A DNA stretch of 17,948 bases from an uncultured Verrucomicrobiota bacterium (GTDB taxonomy: Bacteria > Verrucomicrobiota > Verrucomicrobiia > Chthoniobacterales > SZAS-18). Positions 7,053 to 14,970 of this stretch are shown here, in pieces. The stretch covers positions 1 to 17,948 of the forward strand of contig CALMOL010000456.1 of NCBI GenBank assembly GCA_937871685.1. Reading direction: 5' to 3'. Positions within the stretch are counted from its first letter, which is position 1, and each line of letters starts with the position of its first letter. A program made the position numbers and the translations under genes. Under the pieces are notes generated by a model. That model had not been told where the DNA came from. It saw only the letters and a program-made list of their open reading frames with translations, and searched no databases.

Positions 7053-8831
7053 ATGTCCGCCACGCTCCAGTCGCTGCGCATCCGCCACCTCGCGCTGGTG
7101 GATGACCTGCGCTGGGAGCTGCCCGGCGGCTTCGTGGCCGTGACGGGCGAGACCGGCGCGGGCAAGTCGGTCATCCTCGGCGCGCTCAAGCTCCTGCTCG
7201 GCGAGCGCGCGGAGAAGACCCTGGTCCGCACCGGCGCGGACGCCTGCACCGTGGAGGCTGCTTTCGTCGCCGCCGACACCGCGGCGCTCGACGCCCGGCT
7301 GGACGCGCTCGGCCTGCCGCCCTGCGAGGACGGCCTGCTGCTCCTGCGGCGCGTGTTCACCCTCGCCGGCTCCAACCGGCAGTGGGTCAACGGCTCGCCC
7401 GCCACGCTTTCCGCGCTGCGCCGGCTGGGCGAGGGCCTCGTGGACCTCCACGGGCCGCACGATCACCAGTCCCTCCTCTCGCCCGAGCGGCAGCTGGACC
7501 TGCTCGACGCCTTTGCCCGCGCGGCCGGGGCGCGGGGAGAATACGAAACCGCGTGGCGGCAGCTCGGCGCGTTGCGCGCCGAGACGGCCGAGCTTTCCTC
7601 CGCCGAGGCCTCGCTGGAGCGCGAGATCGAGCTGCTCCGCCACCAGTCCGAGGAAATCCGCGCCGCCGAGCCCAAGCCCGGCGAGGATGCCGAGCTGGCC
7701 GCGCGCCACACCGTCGCGCAGAATTCCCGCCGCCTCGGCGAGCTGGCCACGGGCGTGGCCGCCGGCCTGAACGAGGCGGACGACGCCGTGCTCACTCGCC
7801 TGGGCGAGCTTGGCCGCCTGCTGCGCGAATTGGCGCGGCTCGACCCGGCCGGCGGCGAATCGTTCGTCCAATGCCACGCCTCGCTCGTGGCCGACGCGGA
7901 GGACCTGGCCGACTCCCTCGCGCGCTACGCGGGCAAGCTGGAGCACGACCCCGAGCAGCTCGCCGCGCTGGAAGAGCGCCTCGGCCTGCTCTCCACGCTC
8001 AAGCGGAAATACGGCGGCTCCGTGGAAAGCGTGCTCGAATCCGCCGCGCAGGCGGAGGCGCGCCTCCACCGCATCGAGCACCGCGGCGCGGAGTTGGAGC
8101 GGCTCCAGCGCGAGATCGCCGCGGGCGAGAAGGAAGTGCTCCGGCTCGGCCGCGCCCTCTCGGCGCTGCGGAAGAAAGGCGCCCCCGCGCTCTCCCAGGC
8201 CGTGGCCGGGCAACTGCGCGAGCTGGGCTTCCCGAAGTCCGAGTTCGACATCCGCCTCGTGGCGCTGGAAACGCCGGGCGAGACGGGCCTGGAGGCGGTG
8301 GAGTTCTACTTCGCGCCGCGCTCGCGCGGGCTGGAGGGCGTGGAGTTCCTCTTCGCGCCGAACCCCGGCGAGCCGCCCAAGCCGCTGCGCACCATCGCGT
8401 CCTCGGGCGAGATCTCGCGCGTGATGCTCGCGGTGAAGAGCGCTCTGGCCGAGCACGACGCGGTGCCGCTGCTCGTCTTCGACGAGATCGACGCCAACGT
8501 CGGTGGCGAGATCGCCTCGCAGGTGGGCGCGAAGATGCGCCGCCTGGCCGCGGGCCGGCAGGTGCTGTGCATCACGCACCTGCCGCAGGTGGCCGCGCAG
8601 GCCGGCGCGCAGTTCGTGGTGACGAAGGCCTTTCGCGACGACCGGACGTATTCCGAGCTGTCCGCCGTGGAAGGACGCGCCCGCGAGCGCGAGATCGCCC
8701 GGATGCTCGGCGGGGAGAACGAGACCTCGCTGGCGCTGGCGAAGGCGATGCTGAAGGAAGCTCCCAATTCCAAGCCGCAGGCTTCGAAGCCCGAGGAAGC
8801 CGGACGGCGCGCGAAAAAGGCGACGCCATGA
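7053..8831 (+). CDS. recN: DNA repair protein RecN
   Basis: SMC-like ATPase that gathers double-strand break ends for RecA-dependent repair. The N-terminal half has LRIRHLALVDDLRWELPGG and the Walker A box GETGAGKS (residues 32-39), then NGSPATLSALRRLGEGLVDL with HGPHDHQSLL. The central part is Glu/Arg/Leu-rich and coiled-coil-like. The C-terminal half has TIASSGEISRVMLAVKSAL (ABC signature region), the Walker B box LLVFDEIDANVGGEIA near residue 470, and ITHLPQVAAQAGAQFVVTK. Its 592 aa slightly exceed the usual length; the extra tail (LKEAPNSKPQASKPEEAGR and onward) looks like a decayed family A repeat read as protein. Start ATG follows the last segment of repeat family B; no Shine-Dalgarno. 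It overlaps the next gene by 4 bp. Confidence 0.97.
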   Translation: MSATLQSLRIRHLALVDDLRWELPGGFVAVTGETGAGKSVILGALKLLLGERAEKTLVRTGADACTVEAAFVAADTAALDARLDALGLPPCEDGLLLLRRVFTLAGSNRQWVNGSPATLSALRRLGEGLVDLHGPHDHQSLLSPERQLDLLDAFARAAGARGEYETAWRQLGALRAETAELSSAEASLEREIELLRHQSEEIRAAEPKPGEDAELAARHTVAQNSRRLGELATGVAAGLNEADDAVLTRLGELGRLLRELARLDPAGGESFVQCHASLVADAEDLADSLARYAGKLEHDPEQLAALEERLGLLSTLKRKYGGSVESVLESAAQAEARLHRIEHRGAELERLQREIAAGEKEVLRLGRALSALRKKGAPALSQAVAGQLRELGFPKSEFDIRLVALETPGETGLEAVEFYFAPRSRGLEGVEFLFAPNPGEPPKPLRTIASSGEISRVMLAVKSALAEHDAVPLLVFDEIDANVGGEIASQVGAKMRRLAAGRQVLCITHLPQVAAQAGAQFVVTKAFRDDRTYSELSAVEGRAREREIARMLGGENETSLALAKAMLKEAPNSKPQASKPEEAGRRAKKATP

Positions 8832-9766
8832 GCGATTCCCCGCCCGGCGAGCCGGCAGAGCGGCCGGTCGGTCCTCGCCGTCCCCTCACCCGCCGCACGT
8901 TTCTGCGGCGCTTGTTGATCGGGAGCGCGATGCTCGGCGCCGCGGCCGGCGGCACGGGCCTCGCGGCGTGGCTGGCCACGCGCTGGTGCGAGGTCACGCG
9001 CACCGACGTGGCGGTGGAGGCGCTGCCGGCGGCCTTCGAGGGCTTCACCGTGGCGCTGCTGGCCGACACGCACTTCGGTCCCTTCGTGACGCGCCCTTAC
9101 CTCGAGTCGGTGGCGGCGCTCACGAACGCGGCGCGCCCGGACCTCATCCTGCTCGGCGGCGACTTCGTGCAGCGCCGGCCGTGGCGCGCGGCGTTCCGAC
9201 CCGACCTGTTCGGGGAGGTCCGCGCACACGCGGCCGAGGCCATCGGGGCGCTGGCCGCGCTGCGCGCGCCGCACGGCGTTTTCGCGGTGCTGGGGAACCA
9301 CGACCACTGGGAGGGCGCGCCGCTGCTGCGCGAGGCGTTCGTCGCCCACGGCATCGCCGAGTGGTGGAACGCCGGCCGTTGGATCGAGCGCGGCGGGGAA
9401 CGCGCGTGGTTCTGCGGCGTGGACGACCTGTGGGAAGGCTGCCCCGACCTTGATCGAGCGCTGGCGGGCGTGGGCGAAGGGGACTGCGCCGTGCTGCTCG
9501 CGCACAACCCGGACTTCGCCGAGCGCTTCCGCGACCGGCGCGTGCGCTTGATGCTGAGCGGCCACACGCACGGCGGGCAGGTGCGCCTGCCCGGCATCGG
9601 CGCGCTCATCATCCCGTCCATCCACGGGAAGAAATACGAGATGGGCTTGGTGAAGGGCCCAGTGTGCCCGGTGTATGTGACGCGCGGCGTGGGCGTGATC
9701 TTCCCGCCGGTGCGCTTCCGCTGCCCGCCCGAGGTGGCGATCCTGCGGCTGCGCCGCGCGGGGTGA
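8828..9766 (+). CDS. Tat-exported metallophosphoesterase (YkuE/YaeI-like)
   Basis: Calcineurin-like phosphoesterase. The N-terminus has a twin-arginine pattern (TRRTFLRRLL, residues 21-30) followed by a hydrophobic stretch (IGSAMLGAAAGGTGLAAWLA), so export or membrane anchoring by the Tat route is likely. The two-metal active-site motifs appear in order: LLADTHFG, LLGGDFV, LGNHDHWEG, LLAHNPDF and LSGHTHGGQ. The C-terminal region (GLVKGPVCPVYVTRGVGV) is typical of the YkuE/YaeI group, some of which hydrolyse lipid-linked or UDP-sugar diphosphates; the substrate here is unknown. It is 312 aa. The ATG overlaps the recN stop (ATGA), so the two genes form one transcription unit. It converges on the GT4 gene, with repeat family D between. 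Confidence 0.93.
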   Translation: MSDSPPGEPAERPVGPRRPLTRRTFLRRLLIGSAMLGAAAGGTGLAAWLATRWCEVTRTDVAVEALPAAFEGFTVALLADTHFGPFVTRPYLESVAALTNAARPDLILLGGDFVQRRPWRAAFRPDLFGEVRAHAAEAIGALAALRAPHGVFAVLGNHDHWEGAPLLREAFVAHGIAEWWNAGRWIERGGERAWFCGVDDLWEGCPDLDRALAGVGEGDCAVLLAHNPDFAERFRDRRVRLMLSGHTHGGQVRLPGIGALIIPSIHGKKYEMGLVKGPVCPVYVTRGVGVIFPPVRFRCPPEVAILRLRRAG

Positions 9767-9777
9767 AATCGCGCCGA

Positions 9778-9921
9778 TGTAGAGGCGGCTCTGTCCGCGA
9801 ATGCGGACGTGCCGCCCTCAAACCTTCTCCCGGGTGGACGCTGGCAAAACATCCAGCGGCCGCCACCCCGGAAGAATTCACAGGCGGCGCGTCCGCATTC
9901 GCGAACAGAGCCGCCTCTACA
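9778..9921. repeat. Cruciform-type inverted repeat, family D, copy 2
   Basis: Terminal arms TGTAGAGGCGGCTCTG and inverted CAGAGCCGCCTCTACA bound a 144-bp element, each arm also carrying an inner GTCCGC-GAAT-GCGGAC type hairpin. It is the same family as 3390-3540, with a more divergent middle part. It sits between the convergent metallophosphoesterase and GT4 genes and contributes the TAG stop codon of the GT4 gene. It could serve as a bidirectional terminator. Confidence 0.92.
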
Positions 9922-10918
9922 CCTCGCCCTCGCCGCGCAGATGGCAGGCAAGCGCGGCGGCGTTGGAGGCGAGCGTGTGGCGCGCCTCGAAGGCGGCGCG
10001 CGCGGCGCGGCCGAGGGCGTGGCGCTCGGCCGGCGAGGCAAGCAGCGCATGCAGATGAGACTCCCAATCGGCGTCGCCGCGCGCGAGGAGGGCGCCGCCG
10101 GTGGCGAAAATCTCTTCCGCCCCGGCGAGGGCGTCCGCAACGGTAGGCAAGCCGCTCGCCATGTATTGGAGCGCCTTGATGGGCGATTTGCCGGCGGCAA
10201 AGGCGTCCTCGCGCGGCAGGGGCAGCAGGCCGAGGTCGAAGCCGCGCACGGCCGCCGGCTCCGCGCCGGGCGACCATGGCTCGTGCTCGAACTCCAGCTC
10301 GCGAAAGCGCGGACGCGCCCCGCAGAGCACGCGGAGCCGGGCGCGGGGGAAGTCGCGGAGCAAACGGGCCAGCACCGGCTCCAGCGCTTCGAGGTAGGGA
10401 AGGTTTCCGGGCGCGCCGGCCCAGCCGAGGAAAACGGGAGCGTCGTCCTGAGCCGCGGCGCGGGGCGTCCAGACGGACGGGTCGAGCGCCATCGGCAACA
10501 CGGCGATGCGGCCTTGCTCCCGCGGCGGAAGTCGCGCGCGCAGGCCGGCAGCGAGATGCGCGTTGGCGGCGAGGACCCGGCCCGCGCCCCGCACGGTGGC
10601 GCGCAGCCGGGCGCGGGTGCGCCAGCGCGTGAGCAGCCCGTGCGGCCGGCCGTGCGGCTCCCAGATCGCGTCGTCCACGTCGTAAAGCACGCGCCGCGCG
10701 CGGGAGAAGAGTCGCGCCCTCCGACCGCCGGACAGCAGCGTCTTTTGCAGCAGCACGGCATCGAACCCGCGCGGATCCGGGTCGCCCTTCCACTCGCGGG
10801 CGGGGAGCAGGGTCAGCTCGATGCCATGCGCCGCGGCGAGGACGGGCGCGAACTGCGCCACGCGGTAATGCGTGCTCGCCGTCTCGGGTCCGCCGAAGGT
10901 AAGGGCGAGGACGCGCAT
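9917..10918 (-). CDS. Glycosyltransferase, GT4-like (GT-B fold)
   Basis: Likely retaining GT-B glycosyltransferase acting on a surface polysaccharide at the cytoplasmic membrane. The N-terminal domain begins MRVLALTFGGPETASTHYRV, followed by FDAVLLQKTL and YDVDDAIWE, a pattern of GT4-type enzymes. The C-terminal domain has VFLGWAGAPGNLPYLEALEP (start of the second Rossmann domain) and AGKSPIKALQYMASGLPTVA, the donor-sugar-binding segment where GT4 enzymes usually have K-x-x-E-Y-M-A; here Gln stands where Glu is common. It is 333 aa. It starts 7 bp after the stop of the upstream GT9 gene, so the two are almost certainly one operon. Sugar and acceptor are unknown. Confidence 0.88.
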   Translation of the reverse strand: MRVLALTFGGPETASTHYRVAQFAPVLAAAHGIELTLLPAREWKGDPDPRGFDAVLLQKTLLSGGRRARLFSRARRVLYDVDDAIWEPHGRPHGLLTRWRTRARLRATVRGAGRVLAANAHLAAGLRARLPPREQGRIAVLPMALDPSVWTPRAAAQDDAPVFLGWAGAPGNLPYLEALEPVLARLLRDFPRARLRVLCGARPRFRELEFEHEPWSPGAEPAAVRGFDLGLLPLPREDAFAAGKSPIKALQYMASGLPTVADALAGAEEIFATGGALLARGDADWESHLHALLASPAERHALGRAARAAFEARHTLASNAAALACHLRGEGEV

Positions 10919-10925
10919 GGCGGGT

Positions 10926-11972
10926 TCACGCGGGGCGTGCCGCGAGCAATTCCTCGCAGGCCTCGATCACCGCCGCGACGGGCACGTCCGCGATGGCACG
11001 CTGCTCGGCAAGCTGGAGACGGCGCAGCGGCGGCAGGTCGGCGGGCGGCGCGGGCGGCGCGCACACGCGATGCGGGCATTTCCAAGGGGACCACTGCCAT
11101 TCCACGGACGGGCCGAACACGCCGACCGCAGGCACTTGGCAGGCGGCGGCAAGGTGCATCGCGGCCGTGTCCACGCCGGCGAAGAGACAAGCGCCACCGA
11201 GCAATCCGGCCAATTGCGGCCAAGGCAATCTCCCGCCGGTCGCGCGCGCGGCCGGGCCGATGGACGCGGCGAGCGACGTTGCCTCGGCGCGCTCCGCGTC
11301 GGCCGGGCCGCTGCTCACCAGCAGGCGCAAGCCGCGCGCGGCGAGATGTCGGCCAACCTCGACCCAGCGCACTCCGGGCCATGCCTTTCGCGGCCAGCGC
11401 GTGGCGGCATGGATCACCGCGTAGGGTTCGCCAGCCGGTGGCATCAATCCGTCCGGCGGCGCGGCGCGGCGTTCCGGCGAGAAGACCAGCGGTCCTGGCT
11501 CCCGGTCGCGCAGGAAGGGCAGCGCCGCCGCGGCGGTGCGGAAGTCTTTTTCCACGCGGTGGGCGGTCCACCAATCAAAGTCGGCGAGATGATGAAACTT
11601 CCCGCGCCAAAGCTTGCCGAGGCGCGGGTTCCAGCCGCTGGCGGCGCGCTCGCGTGCGCCGGAGCAAAGCGCCGTCCAGCGCCCGCGGGCATTGTCACCC
11701 AACTCGATGGCGTGGTCGAAATTCTGCGACCGCAAAAGGCGCACGAGGGCAAGCGAGGCACCCAGCCCCCCGCTTCCGCGCTGGTCGGCCTCGGGCGCGG
11801 CGTCGAGAACCACGCGGTCCACGTGCGGGCAACCGGCCAGAATGCCCTCGGTGCCGCGACGAGCAAGCACCCAGGCCTCCGCGCGTGGCTCGGCCGCCTT
11901 GAGCGCCGCGAGCGTGGGCGTGAGGAGGAGAAGGTCGCCGATGTGCCGGAGCTTGAGGAAAAGGACGCGCAT
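10926..11972 (-). CDS. Glycosyltransferase family 9 (heptosyltransferase-like)
   Basis: ADP-heptose:LPS heptosyltransferase-like GT9 enzyme, expected to add heptose or a related sugar to the LPS core on the inner membrane. The start MRVLFLKLRHIGDLLLLTP is the hallmark GT9 N-terminus, then PRAEAWVLARRGTEGIL, the HAATRWPRKAWPG segment that corresponds to the family's H-x-G/A-a-x-x-x-x-K-x-W pattern, and GVDTAAMHLAAACQVPAVGV followed by FGPSVEWQWSPW, matching the D-S/T-x-x-M-H-L-A-A and FGPT/S donor-site motifs. It is 348 aa from ATG 11972; an in-frame ATG at 11990 would add six residues but does not fit the conserved N-terminus. It is the first gene of the two-gene glycosyltransferase operon. 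Confidence 0.93.
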   Translation of the reverse strand: MRVLFLKLRHIGDLLLLTPTLAALKAAEPRAEAWVLARRGTEGILAGCPHVDRVVLDAAPEADQRGSGGLGASLALVRLLRSQNFDHAIELGDNARGRWTALCSGARERAASGWNPRLGKLWRGKFHHLADFDWWTAHRVEKDFRTAAAALPFLRDREPGPLVFSPERRAAPPDGLMPPAGEPYAVIHAATRWPRKAWPGVRWVEVGRHLAARGLRLLVSSGPADAERAEATSLAASIGPAARATGGRLPWPQLAGLLGGACLFAGVDTAAMHLAAACQVPAVGVFGPSVEWQWSPWKCPHRVCAPPAPPADLPPLRRLQLAEQRAIADVPVAAVIEACEELLAARPA

Positions 11973-11993
11973 CGAGGCTGCGCGTCCCATTAC

Positions 11994-12026
11994 CGCGTCG
12001 CCACCGGGATGCCAACCGGCGACGCG
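11994..12026 (-). terminator. Hairpin downstream of the small secreted protein gene
   Basis: CGCGTCGCC and GGCGACGCG form a perfect 9-bp stem with a 15-nt loop, ending 24 nt after the stop of the 12051-12452 gene on the minus strand. There is no U tract, so intrinsic termination is uncertain. It could instead lie in the leader of the GT9 operon, whose start is 21 nt further on. Confidence 0.5.
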
Positions 12027-12050
12027 CCCTTCCCCAATCCGCCCGGCGGC

Positions 12051-12452
12051 TCAGAACTCGTAGGAGAACAGCTTGAACACCTTCGGCTTCTCTTCCTCGC
12101 CAGGCGTCTGCGTGCCCTGGGAAGGCCCGGTGACGAACATCTTCTCGCCCGAGCCGTAGGTGTAGGGCGCGAACGGATTGATGAGTTCCAGCGGGTTGCC
12201 GGCGCGGGCCGCGCGCGGAATCACGCCGCCGGTGCGGGAGCCCTCGTCAATGGTGGGCCGGGCGCGCTCCAATTCCTCCGCGCGATTGCGGGGCTGCACG
12301 AAAACGATGGTCCCGCCGGTGGTGATGCGCGGGTTCGTGACGCGACTGTCGTTGATGCCGAAGCCAATGGAGTTGTTCCGGGCGGCTTGGCCAAAGGCCG
12401 AGGCGGCAAATGCCACCGAGCCGGCGACGAGGAGGAGGCGGAGCGAGTTCAT
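12051..12452 (-). CDS. Small secreted protein of unknown function
   Basis: I do not recognise the family. The 133-aa protein starts with a clear Sec signal peptide (MNSLRLLLVAGSVAFAASAF, with likely cleavage near AFGQA, residues 18-22). The mature part is polar and glycine/proline-rich, with a segment ITTGGTIVFVQPRNRAEELE, and ends in KVFKLFSYEF, an aromatic C-terminus of the kind seen in outer-membrane-associated proteins. No cysteine is present, so it is neither a lipoprotein nor disulfide-bonded. It stands alone between the GT9 operon and the DUF3352-like gene, with a hairpin on each side. The signal peptide, and continuity of the frame up to a hairpin after the stop, make it a believable gene. 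Confidence 0.8.
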   Translation of the reverse strand: MNSLRLLLVAGSVAFAASAFGQAARNNSIGFGINDSRVTNPRITTGGTIVFVQPRNRAEELERARPTIDEGSRTGGVIPRAARAGNPLELINPFAPYTYGSGEKMFVTGPSQGTQTPGEEEKPKVFKLFSYEF

Positions 12453-12549
12453 GGCTGGAAACGGAATCGCACCCTAAGGGCACGGCGGGCGTCCGGGCGA
12501 GGAATATTTTGACCCGTCGCCGCCAAATGATGCCGCCCTCAACGGAAAT

Positions 12550-12576
12550 GGCCGGTGCGATCGGATCGCACCGGCC
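12550..12576 (-). terminator. Perfect 12-bp hairpin after the DUF3352-like gene
   Basis: GGCCGGTGCGAT and ATCGCACCGGCC form a perfect 12-bp stem with a 3-nt loop, 26 nt beyond the stop of the 12603-14732 gene. No long U run follows on the minus strand, only ATTTCCGTT. It is the best terminator candidate for that gene. The rest of 12453-12602 shows only an AT-rich patch (GAATATTTTGA near 12511) that could be part of the promoter of the small secreted protein gene. Confidence 0.7.
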
Positions 12577-12602
12577 ACCTTCAATGGCGCTGGCGCGCCG
12601 GG

Positions 12603-14732
12603 TTAGTTGTCCGTTTTCTTGCTGCCCGACGAGGGCGTGGGCGTCGCGCGAGCCGGCGGGCGGGTGCCACCGGGCTTGAACTCACCGCGATCGAGCGAGC
12701 CGCCCAGGCCGTCCTTGCCACCGGTGCCACCGGGGTTGCCGCCGGTGCCCGGGCGCTTGGAAGGCTCGGGCGCGCCACTGCCAGGCTTGATATCGCCGCG
12801 GTCCAAGCGGCCGCCGAAGCCGCCCTTGCCCGCGTCGCTGGTGCCCTCGCGGGGCGCCTTCCCACGCGGCGTGGGCGTGGGCGTCGGGGTAGCCGCATCC
12901 TCGTCGTCGTCTTCCTCGTCGTCGCTGTCTTCCGCTTCGCCGGGCTTCGGCTTGCCGGGCGTGGGCTTGGTGGTCGGCGGAGGCGTCGCGGAAGGCGGGC
13001 GCTTCGGGCCACCGGGAGGGCCCGCCTTGGACTGCTGAACGTAGTAGCCGACGCCGCCCGCGATGGCGGCGGTGAAGCCGATGGCGTTGTAGAAGGACAT
13101 CGGCCCGAAGGACTCGGAGGCCCCGCCCTCGGCCGTGCGCCGCTGCGTGAGCACGATGGGCGAGAGATGCTTGGCGATGGCCTCGGTGGAAGGCAGCAGC
13201 GAGAGGTCCACCTTGTCGCGCACGGGCGGCTCGTCCGCCACCATGGGGGCGAAGTTGCGCGCCAGGCCGTAGATCTTTTCGAAGGCCGCGCGCGTGTCCA
13301 GGTAGAGAAGCGACCAGTCGCCCTTGGGCACGAGGCCGGTGGCGGTCTTGAAGGTGGGCGCGCCGCCGAGGCCGCCGCCGCCGGACTGGTAGCGGCGCAG
13401 GGCACCGCGCACGTCAAGCTGGTTCAGGCCGACGACAAGGTGCGTGGAGGTGAGGGCAATGGTGGGTGAGATGGGCGTGCCCTTCGACTTGGGCACCAGC
13501 GTGCGGTATTCGACGCCGTCCTCGACCTTGCTCTGCCAGTCAGCGTCCTTCGGGCTCTGCTTGGTGAGCTGGGCAAGGATCTTCTTGGCCGCGGTGGCAT
13601 CGCGGACGCCCAGCGCGAGGATCGGCGAGGGATAAAGGGCACCCGCCGGCCAGTCCGCCAGGAGGCAGAGCTGCTCGTCCACGGCTTGGGCGATATCGCG
13701 ATACTCCAGGCCCATTTCCTTCAGGCCCTTCCCCATCGCGCCGGTGGAGTCCATGGCGGTGAACTCTTCCTCCGGCGGCAGCACGAACGCGGTGGCGAAA
13801 TACAGCAGCGTGTCCGACGCGGTGAAGCCGAGCAGCTTGGGATCCAGATCCTTCTTGGGCATCCGCATGCCGGGGCCGTGGGCGTAAATGACGTCGCGCA
13901 CCTTGCCGCCTTCCAGCGTGGTGGTGGCGGCAAACGAGCGGATCTTGCGGGCCTCGCGGAACTGGGCTTCGACGGACGCGCGGTCCTTCTTGCCCGCGTT
14001 CTGCGCGGCGACGAACTCGATCAGCTTGTCCATGATCGGCTGCGCGCGGACCCACCAGATGGTGTCCCGCTTGGCGGGCAGGTTCGGCGAGGACGCCTTC
14101 CACTCGGGGTCCGCCGTGAGGCCGGCCGCCAGCTTGCCGGAAGCGCGGTCGAGCGTGGCCTTCACGAGGTCCACGTTGGTGCCCACGAAATACCAGTCGC
14201 CGGCCACCACGGAGACGAGCGGGGGGTTGCTCCCCTTGGCCTCCATCACGCGCAGGGTCTTTCCATTGTAATCCACGTCGGAAACCTTCATGCCGGGCTC
14301 GGAGCGCATCAGGGAATCCTTCATCTGGCCGAGCAGGCCTTCCAGGTCGGCGGCGGGGCCGGAATACTGGAAGCCGGCGACCAGCTTGGGCGGCATCTCC
14401 AGGGAGGCGACGGAGATGAAGGCATTGCGCACGCCCAGCTTCTCCACGCGCGCCAGGATCTCCTCGGCGGGCGGCGGGATGGGCGGGATGCCGGCCAGCG
14501 GCTTGGCGAGGAACTTCTGCACCTCGGGCTCCTGCGCGAGGCGCCAGATCAGGTTTTCCTTCAGGCCGTCGCGCGTCTTGTTGAGGTCGGTGAGCGACAG
14601 GAAAATCAGCGTCTCTGGCGGGGCGAGATCGACTGGTTCCACCGCGGGGGCGGCCGCAGGGGCGAGCGATCCCAGCGCCAGCGCGAGAACGGCCGCGCGA
14701 CGGGCGAGGAGGGGGAGGGGGCGAAATGTCAT
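12603..14732 (-). CDS. Large exported protein, DUF3352-like, with low-complexity tail
   Basis: 709-aa protein of unknown function. Residues 1-30 are a signal peptide (LLARRAAVLALALGSLAPAA). The long body contains FLSLTDLNKTRDGLKEN, a pattern where an N-terminal fragment names the protein's role in measuring something per molecule (compare DUF3352-type proteins), then VVAGDWYFVGTNVDLVKATL, SDTLLYFATAF and LTSTHLVVGLNQLDVRGALR. A hydrophobic segment near residues 545-565 (FYNAIGFTAAIAGGVGYYV) is a possible membrane anchor. The final 145 residues are disordered in appearance: Pro/Thr/Gly-rich, an acidic stretch DSDDEEDDDEDAA, and two copies of a GG-x-GG-x-LDRG-x-x-KPG motif. The DUF3352 link is a resemblance, not proof. 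It is divergent from dnaN. Confidence 0.85.
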   Translation of the reverse strand: MTFRPLPLLARRAAVLALALGSLAPAAAPAVEPVDLAPPETLIFLSLTDLNKTRDGLKENLIWRLAQEPEVQKFLAKPLAGIPPIPPPAEEILARVEKLGVRNAFISVASLEMPPKLVAGFQYSGPAADLEGLLGQMKDSLMRSEPGMKVSDVDYNGKTLRVMEAKGSNPPLVSVVAGDWYFVGTNVDLVKATLDRASGKLAAGLTADPEWKASSPNLPAKRDTIWWVRAQPIMDKLIEFVAAQNAGKKDRASVEAQFREARKIRSFAATTTLEGGKVRDVIYAHGPGMRMPKKDLDPKLLGFTASDTLLYFATAFVLPPEEEFTAMDSTGAMGKGLKEMGLEYRDIAQAVDEQLCLLADWPAGALYPSPILALGVRDATAAKKILAQLTKQSPKDADWQSKVEDGVEYRTLVPKSKGTPISPTIALTSTHLVVGLNQLDVRGALRRYQSGGGGLGGAPTFKTATGLVPKGDWSLLYLDTRAAFEKIYGLARNFAPMVADEPPVRDKVDLSLLPSTEAIAKHLSPIVLTQRRTAEGGASESFGPMSFYNAIGFTAAIAGGVGYYVQQSKAGPPGGPKRPPSATPPPTTKPTPGKPKPGEAEDSDDEEDDDEDAATPTPTPTPRGKAPREGTSDAGKGGFGGRLDRGDIKPGSGAPEPSKRPGTGGNPGGTGGKDGLGGSLDRGEFKPGGTRPPARATPTPSSGSKKTDN

Positions 14733-14889
14733 GGGTCAGGAAGGGCGCTAGCCAACCCTGCTGGCCGGCAGGGTGTCAACCATGTCGGCAGCTTATGTCG
14801 CAGCGGGGCGCAGGGGCCAGATTTTGGGCTTTCGGCCGCAGGAAATGAAGCGTTGGCACCACCCATGGTGGTGGCGACGCTCACGGCGG

Positions 14890-14918
14890 TTGACGCAGAC
14901 AGAAAAAACCCGCACCAT
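14890..14918 (+). promoter_or_regulatory. Weak candidate promoter of dnaN
   Basis: TTGACG at 14890-14895 is a good -35 match. With a 17-bp spacer, CACCAT at 14913-14918 is only a partial -10. Transcription would begin near 14925, leaving a leader of about 46 nt before the dnaN ATG. The remaining gap (14733-14970) holds a hairpin at 14755-14774 (ACCCTGC with GCAGGGT) in the leader of the divergent gene and no supported ORF or DnaA-box cluster. Confidence 0.3.
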
Positions 14919-14970
14919 CCAGCCCCCTTGTTGTCGGTTTCTCCCCCGCGGCCCCGCTTCTGTTTCAGCC

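Noticed and set aside
6824..7405. Upstream extension of the MBL hydrolase to 7405
   Set aside because: The extra residues come from repeat family B and antisense recN; the family start is MTFLGTGTS.
6576..8579. A 667-codon minus-strand frame opposite recN
   Set aside because: It lies entirely antisense to recN, whose motifs are all present; the peptide is a repetitive Arg/Ala/Leu/Gly shadow.
14774..14779. Perfect TTGACA (minus strand) upstream of the DUF3352-like gene as a promoter
   Set aside because: No acceptable -10 hexamer is found 16-19 bp downstream on the minus strand, so the match may be chance.
14733..14970. Replication origin next to dnaN
   Set aside because: No cluster of DnaA boxes (TTATCCACA-like) or AT-rich unwinding region was seen, and dnaA is absent.
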